Made by a program: the position numbers and the translations under genes | Notes under the pieces: model-generated | Database searches by the model: none | Told to the model about the DNA's origin: nothing | The model's input: only the letters and a program-made list of their open reading frames with translations | In this document: positions 49,284 to 59,036 of the stretch, piece by piece | Numbering within the stretch: the first letter of the stretch is position 1 | Layout: each line of letters starts with the position of its first letter | Assembly: GCF_000016065.1 (NCBI RefSeq) | Contig: NC_009092.1 | Coordinates: forward strand, 4,092,001 to 4,156,000 | Reading direction: 5' to 3' | DNA length: 64,000 nt | Origin: Shewanella loihica PV-4 | GTDB taxonomy: Bacteria; Pseudomonadota; Gammaproteobacteria; Enterobacterales; Shewanellaceae

Positions 49284-50746
49284 TTGCCGCCCCTCGCAAT
49301 TGCCGCCGCCAGGGCGCGTTCATCATAATCCAGGCGTTTGCCGGCGATCTCCTGATAGGTCTCATGACCCTTACCGGCCAGCAAAATGAGGTCGCCGTTG
49401 GAGGCCAGGGTCACCACCTCGCGGATCGCCTGTTGTCTATCGACCTGAGTCAGGGCGATCTGCGGCTTGTTGAGTCCGGCCAATACATCTTGAATGATCG
49501 CCATGGGATCTTCGCTGCGAGCATTGTCGCTGGTCACCATGACGCAGTCGGCATTCTCCTCGGCGGCGCGGGCCATCAAGGGCCGCTTGCCCTTGTCACG
49601 GTCGCCGCCACAGCCAAAGACACACCACAGCTTGCCGCGGCAGTGACCACGCAGGGCTCGCAGCGCCTGCTCTATGGCGTCCGGCGTGTGGGCGTAATCC
49701 ACCACCAGGGTGACACCTTCTTGCGTGGTGAAACGCTCCATGCGTCCCGCCACAGGTTTGAGGCTGGACACCTGAGTCAACAGCTGCGCCATGGCGTAGC
49801 CGCTCAGATAGAGGGCGCCCAAGGCCGCGACTAAGTTAGACAGGTTGAAGATACCCAGCAGGGGCGAGTCGATCTTCGCCTCGCCTTCGGGCCAGACTAA
49901 GGTCGCGCTAACGCCTTGGCTATGCTGCTTGACCTCTTTGGTATAGATAGCAGCGCCTTCCTGGCCTTGAATACTAAAGCCCACCAAGCCCTTGCAGCGT
50001 TTATCCTGGATCCACTGACGCCCAACAGGGTCGTCTAGGTTGATCAAGCCGTGGCTCAGTGAACTGAATCTAAACAGGCGCTGCTTAGCCGCGCCATAGG
50101 CATCCATAGAACCGTGATAATCCAGATGATCCCGACTCAAGTTAGTAAACACGGCCACATCGAAAGGCACTGCGTCTACGCGCCCCTGCACCAAGCCATG
50201 GCTGGACACCTCCATGGCGCACACGGCGGTGCCCTGGCGGTCAAAATCTTCTAGCTGGCGCATCACGGTAATGGGATCCGCCGTGGTATTACCGCTGTCG
50301 ACCAGCTGGCCCCACAGGCCATTACCTAGGGTGCCCATGACGGCGGCCGGCTTGCCCAGACCGTCGCTTAGCTGAGCGATAAGTTGGGTTACGGATGTCT
50401 TACCATTGGTGCCGGTCACGCCGATCAGCTTGATCCTATCCCGTCCCAACACATAGAGCTGAGAGGCGAGCGCCGACAGCTGACGCTGCAGCTGAAAGAA
50501 ATAGATACGCAGGCCATTGTCCTGACTCACCTTGCCATGCTCTGCCGGGTCGTCGGTATGAATAAGTGCCGCTACGGCTCCTTGCGACAGGGCGGTATCG
50601 ACATAGTCTCTGCCATCGACCCTGTGACCAGGCACGGCGACAAACACGCTGCCCTGGCCTATCTCTCGACTATCCAGCGTCAGATGGCTGAGGGACTCGC
50701 CACCGGCATAATGAAACCAGGGGGCTAGGAGATCGCATAGGTGCAT
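49280..50746 (-). CDS. murE: UDP-MurNAc-L-Ala-D-Glu:meso-diaminopimelate ligase
   Basis: Adds the third stem residue. 488 residues. P-loop [14 protein letters not shown], carbamylated-Lys region, TTADPITV and [14 protein letters not shown]. The diaminopimelate-recognition motif, DNPR in E. coli, reads DNAR ([10 protein letters not shown]) here: the Arg that contacts the substrate carboxylate is kept but the Pro is Ala. Synthesis of a meso-DAP stem is still the likely activity. One-base overlap with ftsI. Confidence 0.95.
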   Translation of the reverse strand: MHLCDLLAPWFHYAGGESLSHLTLDSREIGQGSVFVAVPGHRVDGRDYVDTALSQGAVAALIHTDDPAEHGKVSQDNGLRIYFFQLQRQLSALASQLYVLGRDRIKLIGVTGTNGKTSVTQLIAQLSDGLGKPAAVMGTLGNGLWGQLVDSGNTTADPITVMRQLEDFDRQGTAVCAMEVSSHGLVQGRVDAVPFDVAVFTNLSRDHLDYHGSMDAYGAAKQRLFRFSSLSHGLINLDDPVGRQWIQDKRCKGLVGFSIQGQEGAAIYTKEVKQHSQGVSATLVWPEGEAKIDSPLLGIFNLSNLVAALGALYLSGYAMAQLLTQVSSLKPVAGRMERFTTQEGVTLVVDYAHTPDAIEQALRALRGHCRGKLWCVFGCGGDRDKGKRPLMARAAEENADCVMVTSDNARSEDPMAIIQDVLAGLNKPQIALTQVDRQQAIREVVTLASNGDLILLAGKGHETYQEIAGKRLDYDERALAAAIARGGK

Positions 50747-52482
50747 TATTCGCCCCTCCTGACATTACCGGCCAATTGAACTTTTTCTCGAGCGCTGATC
50801 GGCTCAACATTTAACATCTGTAGTGCCCCTGACATCACTTTGGCAAACACGGGAGCGGCCACATCGCCGCCATAATAACGATCGCCCTTGGGCTCATTGA
50901 CTACCACCACCATGGCGAGTCTCGGATTGTGTACGGGCGCGACCCCGGCAAACAGGGCGACATAATCTTCACCATAGCCACCGGCCACGGCCTTACGGGC
51001 GGTACCCGTCTTACCCGCAACCGGGTAGCCGTCGATATGGGCCTTCTTGGCCGTGCCGCCTGGCTCGGTTACCCCGATCAGCATCTGCATCACGCTGCGG
51101 GCCACCTCGGGAGAGATCACCTGCTCGCCCTCGGGCTCCTTCTTCAGCTTGAGGATCGATGAGGGATAAAGCACGCCGCCGCTACCCAACATGGCGTACA
51201 TGCGGGCGATCTGCAGTGGTGTGACGGTCAGGGCATAACCGAAGGAGAGAGTTGCCCGCTCAAAATCGGACCAACGTCGACGGTCGTGAATAAGACCGGC
51301 GCTCTCGCCCGGCAGGTTGATGCCAGAATAGTTACCCAGCCCCATGGCCTGATAGTAACCCAGCAGCTCCTGTACCGGCATAGACAAAGCGATCTGTGTC
51401 ATCCCCACGTTACTGGAATGCACCAAGACATCACCGAGAGACATGTCGCCATAGTTGCGACCGTCGCGCACTATCTTGCCGCCGATACGCACGCGGCCCG
51501 GATGTGTTTTGAAGATCTGATCTTCCTTGATGGTGCCGGCCTCGAGCGCCGCGGCGACCACGAAGGGCTTGATGGTGGAACCCGGCTCATAGGCGTCGGT
51601 CAGGGCCCGGTTACGCATGCGATAGCTTTGCAGGTTATCCCGGGAGTTAGGGTTGTAGCTGGGGGTATTAGCCATGGCCAACACCTCGCCGGTGTGCACG
51701 TCGAGCACCACGATAGAGGCCGAGGTAGCCTGATTGATCTCGGTGGCGCGCTTGATCTCGCGGTAGGCCAGCTGCTGAATGCGCTGATCGATACTCAGCA
51801 CTAGATCGTTAGAGCTCTCGCCGGTCTGTACCGTATCCAGACGCTCGACCACGTGACCGTCGCGGGACTTACGTACCTTATGTTTGGTGGGCGTACCTGT
51901 GAGCCAGTCGTTGTAGGTGCTCTCGATCCCTTCGATGCCCTTATCGTCGATATTGGTCAGGCCCACCAGCTGCGCGCTGATCTCACTGGTAGGATAGTAG
52001 CGGCGCGATTCGGCCTTGAGGTAGACGCCGGGCAGCTTAAGCTGCTTGATATACTCGGCCACCGCAGGTGTAACCTGACGCTTTAAGTAGGTAAAACGTT
52101 TCTTGGGGTTAGTCTGCACTCGCGCCAGGATCTCCTCCTTGGGCTCGTGCAGCACGTCGGCCAGCGCCTGCCAGCGGCGCATATCGGCGAAGCCGTTACG
52201 ATCGTGCACCACCTTAGGATCGGCGTAGACCGCCTTGACGGGTACGCTCACCGCCAGCATCTCACCGTTACGGTCGGTGATCATGCCACGGTGCACCTCG
52301 TTACTCGTGGTACGCAGGGTGCGCATGTCACTCTCGTGACGCAGTTTTTCAGGCTCTATGATCTGAATATAGGCGGCGCGGCCCACCAGGCTGGTAAACA
52401 GCAGACACACGAAACCGACCACGACGTAGAGACGCCAGTGGATCAGCTGTGGTTTCTGTTTACGTTTCGCCTGCTTGCTCAT
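50746..52482 (-). CDS. ftsI: Septal transpeptidase FtsI (PBP3)
   Basis: Class B penicillin-binding protein of the divisome. 578 residues: one N-terminal membrane anchor (about 17-36), a dimerisation/pedestal domain ([31 protein letters not shown]) and a transpeptidase domain with the three active-site motifs STIKPF (SxxK), HSSNVG (SxN) and AGKTGTARK (KTG). It overlaps the ftsL end by four bases. Confidence 0.97.
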   Translation of the reverse strand: MSKQAKRKQKPQLIHWRLYVVVGFVCLLFTSLVGRAAYIQIIEPEKLRHESDMRTLRTTSNEVHRGMITDRNGEMLAVSVPVKAVYADPKVVHDRNGFADMRRWQALADVLHEPKEEILARVQTNPKKRFTYLKRQVTPAVAEYIKQLKLPGVYLKAESRRYYPTSEISAQLVGLTNIDDKGIEGIESTYNDWLTGTPTKHKVRKSRDGHVVERLDTVQTGESSNDLVLSIDQRIQQLAYREIKRATEINQATSASIVVLDVHTGEVLAMANTPSYNPNSRDNLQSYRMRNRALTDAYEPGSTIKPFVVAAALEAGTIKEDQIFKTHPGRVRIGGKIVRDGRNYGDMSLGDVLVHSSNVGMTQIALSMPVQELLGYYQAMGLGNYSGINLPGESAGLIHDRRRWSDFERATLSFGYALTVTPLQIARMYAMLGSGGVLYPSSILKLKKEPEGEQVISPEVARSVMQMLIGVTEPGGTAKKAHIDGYPVAGKTGTARKAVAGGYGEDYVALFAGVAPVHNPRLAMVVVVNEPKGDRYYGGDVAAPVFAKVMSGALQMLNVEPISAREKVQLAGNVRRGE

Positions 52483-52793
52483 GGTACTCTCACCACCACT
52501 TCTTCGTTGGGTAACGGCCGCTTCATCTCCAGCTCTTTCGTGGCAATCCGTGTCACCCTGCTATGTTCCGACTGCGACTGCTCTTCCAGCAACAGGTTGC
52601 GCCATTCGATATCCAAGCGGTCACGCTCCTGCAGCAACTGATCCCACTGGCTGGTGTACTTGCGACTGGAATGGCTGGTGTAAACCACCAAAATGGCATT
52701 CGCAATCACAATAAAAGCCATCAATAGCACCCACTTGTGGTGCCAAAGATCGAGTAATACGATACGAGTCAGGTTAAGTTGTGACTTACTCAC
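52479..52793 (-). CDS. ftsL: Cell division protein FtsL
   Basis: Small bitopic divisome protein, 104 residues: cytoplasmic N-terminus, one membrane helix (about 21-40, WVLLMAFIVIANAILVVYTS) and a periplasmic coiled coil (WDQLLQERDRLDIEWRNLLL) that pairs with FtsB and activates FtsWI. Start MSKSQLNLTRIVL follows rsmH by 37 bp. Confidence 0.94.
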   Translation of the reverse strand: MSKSQLNLTRIVLLDLWHHKWVLLMAFIVIANAILVVYTSHSSRKYTSQWDQLLQERDRLDIEWRNLLLEEQSQSEHSRVTRIATKELEMKRPLPNEEVVVRVP

Positions 52794-52830
52794 TAGCGTT
52801 CCCCTAGTCTCTTACGTCTGCTCGACAGGA

Positions 52831-53772
52831 TTAGTAGTCTAATCGCTCGGCAACCCGCAACACTGAGCTACGCGCTCTGGCATTGCGGTCAATCTCCTCG
52901 GCCGACGGCTTAATCGCCTTACCCACGGCCTTGAGTAATCGTGTCTTATTTATTTCGGCCTCGGTCAGCGGTAACCCGTGGGGCACAGACTCACCTTGGC
53001 TATGGCGGCGAATAAAACGCTTCACCATACGGTCTTCCAGCGAATGGAAGCTGATCACCGACAGACGTCCCTGGGGCGCCAATACCGTAACCGCCCCTTC
53101 CAGCGCCTGATCGATCTGCTCCAGCTCGCTGTTGATATAGATACGGATCGCCTGAAACACACGGGTCGCCGGATGCTTATTACGCTCCTTGCTCTTGCTC
53201 ACCCGAGCGATCAGATCCGCCAGCTCCTTGGTACGCAAGAAAGGCGTCTTGTCTCTGTCGGCGGCGATGCAGCGGGCGATATGGCGGGCGTTCTTCTCCT
53301 CGCCATAGGTCTTAAATACCCAGGCCATATCTTCTATCTCGGCGCGGGCCAGCCACTCGGCGGCGGTCTCCCCCTGGGAGTTGTCCATGCGCATGTCCAG
53401 CGGACCGTCACGCAGGAAACTAAAGCCACGCTCGGCATCGTCTAGCTGAGGGGAAGAGACCCCAAAGTCGAACAGAATGCCGTCGATCTTGCCTCTGAGG
53501 CCGAGATCGTCGACATATTGGGCCAGCTGGCCAAAACCACCGTGAACGATAGAAAAACGCGCATCATCGGCAAATTGCTCTGCGGCGGCGATCGCCTGAG
53601 GATCGCGGTCGATGGCGATCAGGCGACCATTAGGGCCCAATTGCTTGAGCACTTCACGAGAGTGTCCGCCGCGGCCGAAGGTGCCATCGATATAGATGCC
53701 CTCTGGCTTGATGTTGAGTCCGGCTACTGTTTCCGTCAGCAGCACGGATAAATGCGCAAATTCTTGAGTCAT
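52831..53772 (-). CDS. rsmH: 16S rRNA m4C1402 methyltransferase RsmH
   Basis: SAM-dependent methyltransferase (MraW) acting on the ribosomal P-site nucleotide C1402. 313 residues (E. coli 313). [10 protein letters not shown] start, SAM motif [25 protein letters not shown], and [18 protein letters not shown]. Second gene of the dcw cluster, 33 bp after mraZ. Its target lies in the rRNA operons of this same window. Confidence 0.97.
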   Translation of the reverse strand: MTQEFAHLSVLLTETVAGLNIKPEGIYIDGTFGRGGHSREVLKQLGPNGRLIAIDRDPQAIAAAEQFADDARFSIVHGGFGQLAQYVDDLGLRGKIDGILFDFGVSSPQLDDAERGFSFLRDGPLDMRMDNSQGETAAEWLARAEIEDMAWVFKTYGEEKNARHIARCIAADRDKTPFLRTKELADLIARVSKSKERNKHPATRVFQAIRIYINSELEQIDQALEGAVTVLAPQGRLSVISFHSLEDRMVKRFIRRHSQGESVPHGLPLTEAEINKTRLLKAVGKAIKPSAEEIDRNARARSSVLRVAERLDY

Positions 53773-53805
53773 CGCTCTCTTCTTTAACTTATGGTTATTC
53801 TCTTA

Positions 53806-54264
53806 TCACAAAGAGAAGTCCGCCAAACGCTCACTATTGGCAAAGGCATCGCTTTGAATCGTTTCACGGCTAAGTTCAATCTGTTGCTGCCAGGCCGCCT
53901 CATCCCACAGCTCAAACTTGTTCAATTGCCCCACCAGCATGGCATGCTTGTCCAGATTGGCATATTGGCGTAGCGGTGGGGGCAGTAGCAGGCGACCATT
54001 GCTGTCTAACTCGCACTCATGGGCGTAACCGAGTAACAAGCGCTTCATGGCGCGTTCTGGTCCCTGGGTATCCGACAGCAGTAACAGCTTGGCTTCTATC
54101 GCTTTCCAAGCCTCGAGTGGATAGATGAGCAAACAGGCGGCATCGAAATCGACCGTGATCACCAGCTGGCTGTTAAAATCGACGTGCAGGCGCTCGCGGT
54201 ATCGCTTTGGGATCGCGATCCGGCCTTTGGCGTCAAGATTAATAGCACTCGCTCCACGAAACAC
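53806..54264 (-). CDS. mraZ: Transcriptional regulator MraZ
   Basis: AbrB-fold DNA-binding protein that represses the dcw promoter in E. coli. 152 residues (E. coli 152). Two SpoVT/AbrB half-domains each carry the D-x-x-x-R motif: DAKGRIAIPKRYRE and DSNGRLLLPPPLRQY. First gene of the cluster, directly below its own operator. Confidence 0.96.
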   Translation of the reverse strand: MFRGASAINLDAKGRIAIPKRYRERLHVDFNSQLVITVDFDAACLLIYPLEAWKAIEAKLLLLSDTQGPERAMKRLLLGYAHECELDSNGRLLLPPPLRQYANLDKHAMLVGQLNKFELWDEAAWQQQIELSRETIQSDAFANSERLADFSL

Positions 54265-54296
54265 GTTAGCTCGTCCTTGTTTTTCTGGTTAATAGA

Positions 54297-54359
54297 TCCA
54301 CAAATATCCACAATTTCCCACAAATGCTAAGTTTAGAGATAGTGTGCAAGCATTGTCAA
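54297..54359 (-). promoter_or_regulatory. dcw promoter with MraZ operator repeats
   Basis: Minus strand: -35 TTGACA (54354-54359), 18-bp spacer, -10 TAAACT (54330-54335). Just downstream three direct repeats GTGGG, GTGGA, GTGGA start at exact 10-bp intervals (54321, 54311, 54301 reading leftward). MraZ of E. coli binds TGGG-type direct repeats with 10-bp period at the same place, so this is very probably the autoregulatory operator. Confidence 0.8.
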
Positions 54360-54678
54360 GGGATGCCACCATTTATAAAGCCAGTATTCAAGCGGGTTCG
54401 CAGCCAGTTTGTAAATTTGTAACTACAGCCAAACCAGGGACAATTTGTGGGAATTTCAGGGTCAAATATGTTGAAAAAACAAACAGAAGTGGAGGACCTA
54501 CAGGCTTTGGTGGATCGATAAGTGGATCGCCGTCCCAAATTCAGGCCATGATCTGTGGGATCGGCGCGAGCAGATGAAACCGACGCGTCTGTTCGACCCT
54601 AAGCAGTTGGAGTCACGCCCATTATGCCTTGCCCAAAGGCAGCTTGATCCCTATGATGGCCAATAAAAACACAAAATC
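54360..54678. other. Non-coding region between mraZ and the PepSY genes
   Basis: Contains the upstream side of the dcw promoter and the unseen promoter of the PepSY pair. A further TTTGTGGGAATT (plus strand, about 54445) resembles a lone MraZ half-site. Short frames here show no coding signs. Confidence 0.4.
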
Positions 54679-55389
54679 ATGCTAACACCCAAACAGAGCC
54701 GCTGGCTTCGAAAATCACACAAATGGTTGACCCTGTTCATGGGGGCACAACTCCTCATCTGGTTAATTTCCGGCCTTTATATGGTGATCATGGATATCGA
54801 CTATATCCATGGCGATCATCTCGTTGACGAGTCCAGGCTCACGCTGGACGCTAGTCAGCTAACCATATCGCCCGAGGCGATCCTCTCACGCTATCCCGAG
54901 GCCAATAGACTAGAGCTACTCCCTACAGCCCTTGGCCCTGTCTATAAACTCAGGCTCGACGGCAAACCTCTCTATCTCTCTGGCCAAGATGGCGAGCCGC
55001 TCGAGCCGCTAAACCAACAGGATGCGATGCGGCTTGCTGGCTTGCTTCATCCCGGCGACCTATCAAACGCCAGCAGTGAGCTGTTAACCGAATCGGCACC
55101 GGCCGAGATAGGTGGGCGTCACCTGCCCCTGTGGCAGATAAACCTTAACGATGCCTTCGACTCACGCCTCTACATCTCGGCCAGCAGCGGCGAGTTAGTG
55201 GCCAAGCGCCACGACTTCTGGCGCCTGTTCGACTTCATGTGGATGCTGCACATCATGGACTATGACACAAGGGAAGATGTGCACAATCCGCTGCTGACCG
55301 GCTTTAGTCTGCTGGCGCTACTGACGGCGCTTTCCGGCGCCCTGCTACTGCTCATCGCCTTTAAACGGGGCGAGGAGGAGCCAGCATGA
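54679..55389 (+). CDS. PepSY-domain membrane protein
   Basis: 236 residues. One membrane helix near the start (about 17-38, LFMGAQLLIWLISGLYMVIM), a periplasmic region (about 40-205) and a second helix at the C-terminus (about 207-231, LLALLTALSGALLLLIAF), the topology of PepSY-associated transmembrane proteins. The HKW near the start and the WMLHIMDY before the last helix are features of the family. The next gene overlaps its stop by four bases (ATGA) and encodes a longer relative with a ferredoxin domain, so the two products probably form one membrane complex. Biochemical role not known; iron or flavin-linked electron transfer is a guess from the partner. Confidence 0.75.
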   Translation: MLTPKQSRWLRKSHKWLTLFMGAQLLIWLISGLYMVIMDIDYIHGDHLVDESRLTLDASQLTISPEAILSRYPEANRLELLPTALGPVYKLRLDGKPLYLSGQDGEPLEPLNQQDAMRLAGLLHPGDLSNASSELLTESAPAEIGGRHLPLWQINLNDAFDSRLYISASSGELVAKRHDFWRLFDFMWMLHIMDYDTREDVHNPLLTGFSLLALLTALSGALLLLIAFKRGEEEPA

Positions 55390-56513
55390 GACTTAGCATA
55401 ATTAGCGCAAGAAGTTTACATCGCATCCTGGGGCTCATCGTCGGTGCCCAGCTTCTCATCTGGACCCTAACCGGACTGGCCTTTAACCTGATCGACGATC
55501 AGCTATTAGATGCCAATGTCATGCGCACCAAGCCTGGCAAAGAACAGCAAAACAGCGTCAGGTTAATTCAACCGACAGTGACATTGGCAGAGATAATGGC
55601 AGAAATGACAAACCAACAGACAAACAGTGCCTATCAGCAAATAGACCTGAAACGCGTCGAGCTCGCCGCGCTGCTGGAGCGCCCGGTCTATCGCCTGAGG
55701 ACGAGCGCCGGCACCCTCGCCTTTTGGGGCGATACCGGCGAGGCGGTGAACCTGGATAACGAGCAGCTGATACGGCTCGCCCGGCAGAGTTATTTAGGGG
55801 AGGTCAGGCTCTCCTCTCCCATTGTCGATAAAGAAGCAGCGCAGCGCTATGGCGGCAACCCGGCCTTCTATCGTTTCGATACCCAGGATAAGCTAGGCAC
55901 ACAGATCTTCATCGACGGCCAGAGCGGTCAGGTCAAGGCCCACGAAAACCAGGGCTCGCGATTCAAGCAGCTGCTCTTCATGCTGCACTTTATCGACTAT
56001 TTCCCGAATAATGGCGTGAGCTTCAATCACCTGGCGACCCAGCTGATTGCCTTCGCCGCCCTGCTGCTCGGTCTCAGTGGCGCCTGGGTACTGGTGCGCA
56101 AACTGGCCGCCGGTGACTACTTCAGCTGGCAGGTAAATAGAAGCGCAGACAAGGGTAAGCGGCAATTAACCTTACTCTCCCCGGACGGTGAGCCGCTCGA
56201 AAGCCTCATACTGGCGCCGGGCAATCTGCTAGATAATCTTAACCACGACAGAACCCGCATCCCCAGCCAGTGTGGCGGTGGTGGTCAGTGCGGCATGTGC
56301 CGCGTCCGCTTCCTGGAGCAGGCGCCGCAGGCGACCGTCGAAGAGCAAACTCGCCTCAAGCAGGAACATTTAGCCCTGGGCATTCGCCTCAGCTGTCAGC
56401 ATAATTGCCACCAAGGCAAGATAGCGCTCACCAGCCGCGCGCAGCTAAGGTTCTGGCAGAAGGCACAGAGTGATGCCGAGCAGGCAGTGCGTCCGGCTCA
56501 GGCCTCCTCGTAA
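55386..56513 (+). CDS. PepSY membrane protein fused to a 2Fe-2S ferredoxin domain
   Basis: 375 residues. The first 240 repeat the layout of the preceding protein: membrane helix (about 11-32, LGLIVGAQLLIWTLTGLAF), periplasmic PepSY-type region, MLHFIDY, and a second helix (about 217-237). A cytoplasmic plant-type ferredoxin domain follows, with cluster ligands C296, C302 and C305 in CGGGGQCGMC and a fourth Cys near 338 (LSCQHNC). The CGGGG-x-CG-x-C spacing is that of NqrF and related reductases rather than photosynthetic ferredoxins. No flavin or NADH domain is present, so it should accept electrons from another protein and pass them across or into the membrane. A GAGGAGG ribosome site lies inside the upstream gene. 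Confidence 0.8.
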   Translation: MRLSIISARSLHRILGLIVGAQLLIWTLTGLAFNLIDDQLLDANVMRTKPGKEQQNSVRLIQPTVTLAEIMAEMTNQQTNSAYQQIDLKRVELAALLERPVYRLRTSAGTLAFWGDTGEAVNLDNEQLIRLARQSYLGEVRLSSPIVDKEAAQRYGGNPAFYRFDTQDKLGTQIFIDGQSGQVKAHENQGSRFKQLLFMLHFIDYFPNNGVSFNHLATQLIAFAALLLGLSGAWVLVRKLAAGDYFSWQVNRSADKGKRQLTLLSPDGEPLESLILAPGNLLDNLNHDRTRIPSQCGGGGQCGMCRVRFLEQAPQATVEEQTRLKQEHLALGIRLSCQHNCHQGKIALTSRAQLRFWQKAQSDAEQAVRPAQASS

Positions 56514-56595
56514 ACGAAAGCGACCCTAGTGAACGACAGAAGCCTTCTTGACCGAAAGCTGCCCTCATGAACGAAACGGCCACTTTGAACGAATA
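56508..56595 (+). repeat. 19-bp tandem repeat starting at a stop codon
   Basis: Four consecutive 19-bp units: TCGTAAACGAAAGCGACCC, TAGTGAACGACAGAAGCCT, TCTTGACCGAAAGCTGCCC, TCATGAACGAAACGGCCAC, then a partial fifth (TTTGAACGAATATAG). The first contains the TAA of the ferredoxin-fusion gene; the others carry TGA at the same place. With period 19 the stops step through all three frames. Confidence 0.85.
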
Positions 56596-56679
56596 TAGCG
56601 AACAAGATGTCTAAATTTTAAGCAGAAGCGGCCGATAAATAGGTTAGAGGAGTTACACCTAACCGAAAGAGGAGGAGAG

Positions 56680-56988
56680 ATGGTTGCCCTAGATAGCCTG
56701 TACGCCATGTTAGCCAGACCGGTACAACGCGTGGTAACACGTAAGCGCGTGGTGGATCAGACTGAACACATAGATGCCATCCATGCCGACAGTCATGAGG
56801 CGCCCCAGTCGCAGCTGCCGCCCCATCTGGAACGTCGTCGCCAGACTGACAGGCGCATCAACCCCAGACCCGGACGCGACGATCGCCGCGGCCAGGCGAG
56901 ACGCCTACAGGCCCAGAAACAGGCCGAAGAAGAGGCAGAAAAAGAAGCGCTGAATTCACCACTGCCCCGTATCGATATCGACGTCTAG
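56680..56988 (+). CDS. Small hypothetical protein, unknown function
   Basis: 102 residues, not recognised. A strong GAGGAGGAGA ribosome site precedes ATG, and a short stem (GGTTAG/CTAACC) lies in its leader. The protein has no signal peptide or membrane segment; the middle is very rich in Arg/Asp/Gln (RRRQTDRRINPRPGRDDRR), followed by a Glu/Ala/Lys helix (QKQAEEEAEKEAL) and the end PRIDIDV. The composition suggests a soluble, partly disordered or nucleic-acid-binding protein. Codon use and the ribosome site support a real gene. It converges on glpK across a stop-rich 13-bp repeat. Confidence 0.7.
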   Translation: MVALDSLYAMLARPVQRVVTRKRVVDQTEHIDAIHADSHEAPQSQLPPHLERRRQTDRRINPRPGRDDRRGQARRLQAQKQAEEEAEKEALNSPLPRIDIDV

Positions 56989-57027
56989 TATCGACTGCTA
57001 ATATCAACGCCTAATGTCAGTATCTAG
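56976..57027. repeat. 13-bp tandem repeat between two convergent genes
   Basis: Four units: TATCGACGTCTAG, TATCGACTGCTAA, TATCAACGCCTAA, TGTCAGTATCTAG. The first contains the stop of the small hypothetical gene. On the plus strand each ends in TAG or TAA; on the minus strand each begins CTAG or TTAG, three bases past the glpK stop. With period 13 stops fall in all frames on both strands. Confidence 0.85.
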
Positions 57028-57030
57028 CGG

Positions 57031-58527
57031 TTAAGCCACAGATTCGCTGGTCACCTGAGCAACCGCGCGTTTCCATCCAAGATACAAGGCTTCACGTTCA
57101 TCGTCGGCAATGGCTGGCTTAAAGCAGCGCTCCACGCCCGCCTTGTGTTTCAATTCGGCTGTCGATTGCCAAAAGCCTACCGCGAGTCCCGCCAGGAAAG
57201 CCGCCCCCATGGCCGTGGTTTCCGTCACCTTAGGTCGCTGCACCTCGACATCGGTAATATCCGCCTGAAACTGCATCAGAAAATCGTTGGCGACCGCGCC
57301 ACCATCCACCTTGAGCTGTTTCAGCTGCACGCCACTGTCTTTGGTCATGGCATCGAGCAGATCCCGGCTCTGATAGGCGATCGCCTCGAGGGCGGCACGA
57401 ATGATATGGTTGCGATTCGCGCCCCTGGAGAGGCCGACCAAGGCGCCGCGGGCGCTGGCATCCCAGTAAGGCGCCCCGAGCCCCACGAAGGCCGGCACCA
57501 GATACACACCGTTGTTGTCGCTGACCTTAAGGGCAAAATATTCCGTGTCCTGGGCATCGCGGATCAGCCCCAGCTCATCGCGCAGCCACTGAATGGTGGC
57601 GCCTCCCATGAAGACCGAGCCCTCCAGGGCATAGTTGACCTCGCCCTTTGGCCCCACGGCTATGGTGGTCAGCAGGCCATGGTTAGATTGCACCGCCTGC
57701 AGACCTGTGTTCATCAACAGGAAACAGCCTGTGCCATAGGTATTCTTTGCCATCCCCTCGTCGATACACAGCTGACCGAACAGGGCCGATTGTTGATCCC
57801 CCGCCATACCGGCCACGGGGATCTCGCCACCCTCCCCGGCAATTCGGGTCTTGCCATACACGGCGCAGGAGGGCTTCACCTCGGGCAGGATACTCGCGGG
57901 AATTTCCAGCGCCTCGAGCAACACAGGATCCCAGGCCTGCTGATGTATGTTGTACAGCATGGTGCGTGAAGCATTGGTGGGATCTGTCACATGCACCTTA
58001 CCCTCGGTAAGTTTCCACACCAGCCAGGTATCTATGGTGCCAAACAGCAGCTCACCGGCCTCGGCCTTCTCTCTGGCGCCCTCGACATTGTCTAGGATCC
58101 AACGGATCTTGGTAGCCGAGAAATAGGGGTCTAACACCAAGCCTGTATTCTGCCTGATGTAATCCTCATAGCCCTCCGCCCTCAGGGATTCACACAGGGG
58201 TTGGCTGCGGCGACACTGCCAGACGATGGCGTTATAGATGGGTTTACCCGTGGCCTTGTCCCACAGGACAGTGGTTTCACGCTGATTGGTGATGCCGATG
58301 CTAGCGACTTCGTCGCTGTGGATCCCCGCTCTGGCGAGCGCCTCGATCAGGGTCGAGCTCTGGGAGGCCCAGATCTCCATGGGATCGTGTTCCACCCAAC
58401 CCACCTTAGGATAGATCTGGGAAAATTCTCGCTGGGAGATGGCGACCACATTGGCGTCGTGATCGAAGATGATGGTACGCGAACTGGTCGTGCCCTGATC
58501 GAGCGCGATGACATACTTCTGCTGCAC
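57031..58527 (-). CDS. glpK: Glycerol kinase
   Basis: FGGY kinase phosphorylating glycerol to glycerol-3-phosphate. 498 residues (E. coli 502). Phosphate-binding [15 protein letters not shown] at the start, [13 protein letters not shown], the substrate region [10 protein letters not shown], and [17 protein letters not shown]. The start codon is GTG ([12 protein letters not shown]) with a GGAGG site five bases upstream. No glpF or glpD gene adjoins it, so the rest of glycerol metabolism is elsewhere. Confidence 0.96.
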
Positions 58528-58538
58528 GAACGCCTCCG

Positions 58539-59036
58539 CTACTGCTGGTTAGGCTGGTTCGGATCGAGCTCTGGCTCTGGCTCAGACTCGACTTGCTCGG
58601 CGGCCTCTAACTGCTCGTCACAGGCGTGGGCGGGCAGATACCAAAACTCGGCTATCTTACCGTCCTGCACGCGGAAATTACCTACGCTGCACTGGCTGAG
58701 TTGCTCACCATCGTTCTCCCAGGTCACACGCTCTACCGTGCTGACATAGTGAGAAGAGTCGATCAGCTCGAGTATGGTGGCCTGGGCGCCGGTGAGGGTC
58801 TCGAAATAGTCTGTCATGGCGGCGCCAAATTGCGCCTTATCCGAGGTTTCAACCTCTATCTTGCTGCCAGAGATATGCATCCAGCGCACATCGTCCGACA
58901 CATGGGTCAGCATTTTCTCGACACTGTGCTGGTTATAGGCGTCGATAAACCCTTTCACCACTTGCGTCGCACTCGGGTCGGCGAAGGCCGATATCGGCAG
59001 TAATGCTATGCTTGCAGCCAGAAGATAGGGTTTCAT
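58539..59036 (-). CDS. Secreted NTF2/SnoaL-like protein
   Basis: 165 residues. A signal peptide ([19 protein letters not shown]) is followed by a SnoaL-like cone-fold domain (about 20-140): [43 protein letters not shown], and a final strand [18 protein letters not shown]. Such folds are used for catalysis or small-ligand binding; no specific activity can be assigned. The C-terminal 25 residues are an acidic Glu/Pro/Gln tail. A clear AAGAGG ribosome site precedes the start. It ends 11 bp before glpK, so the two may be co-transcribed. Confidence 0.75.
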   Translation of the reverse strand: MKPYLLAASIALLPISAFADPSATQVVKGFIDAYNQHSVEKMLTHVSDDVRWMHISGSKIEVETSDKAQFGAAMTDYFETLTGAQATILELIDSSHYVSTVERVTWENDGEQLSQCSVGNFRVQDGKIAEFWYLPAHACDEQLEAAEQVESEPEPELDPNQPNQQ

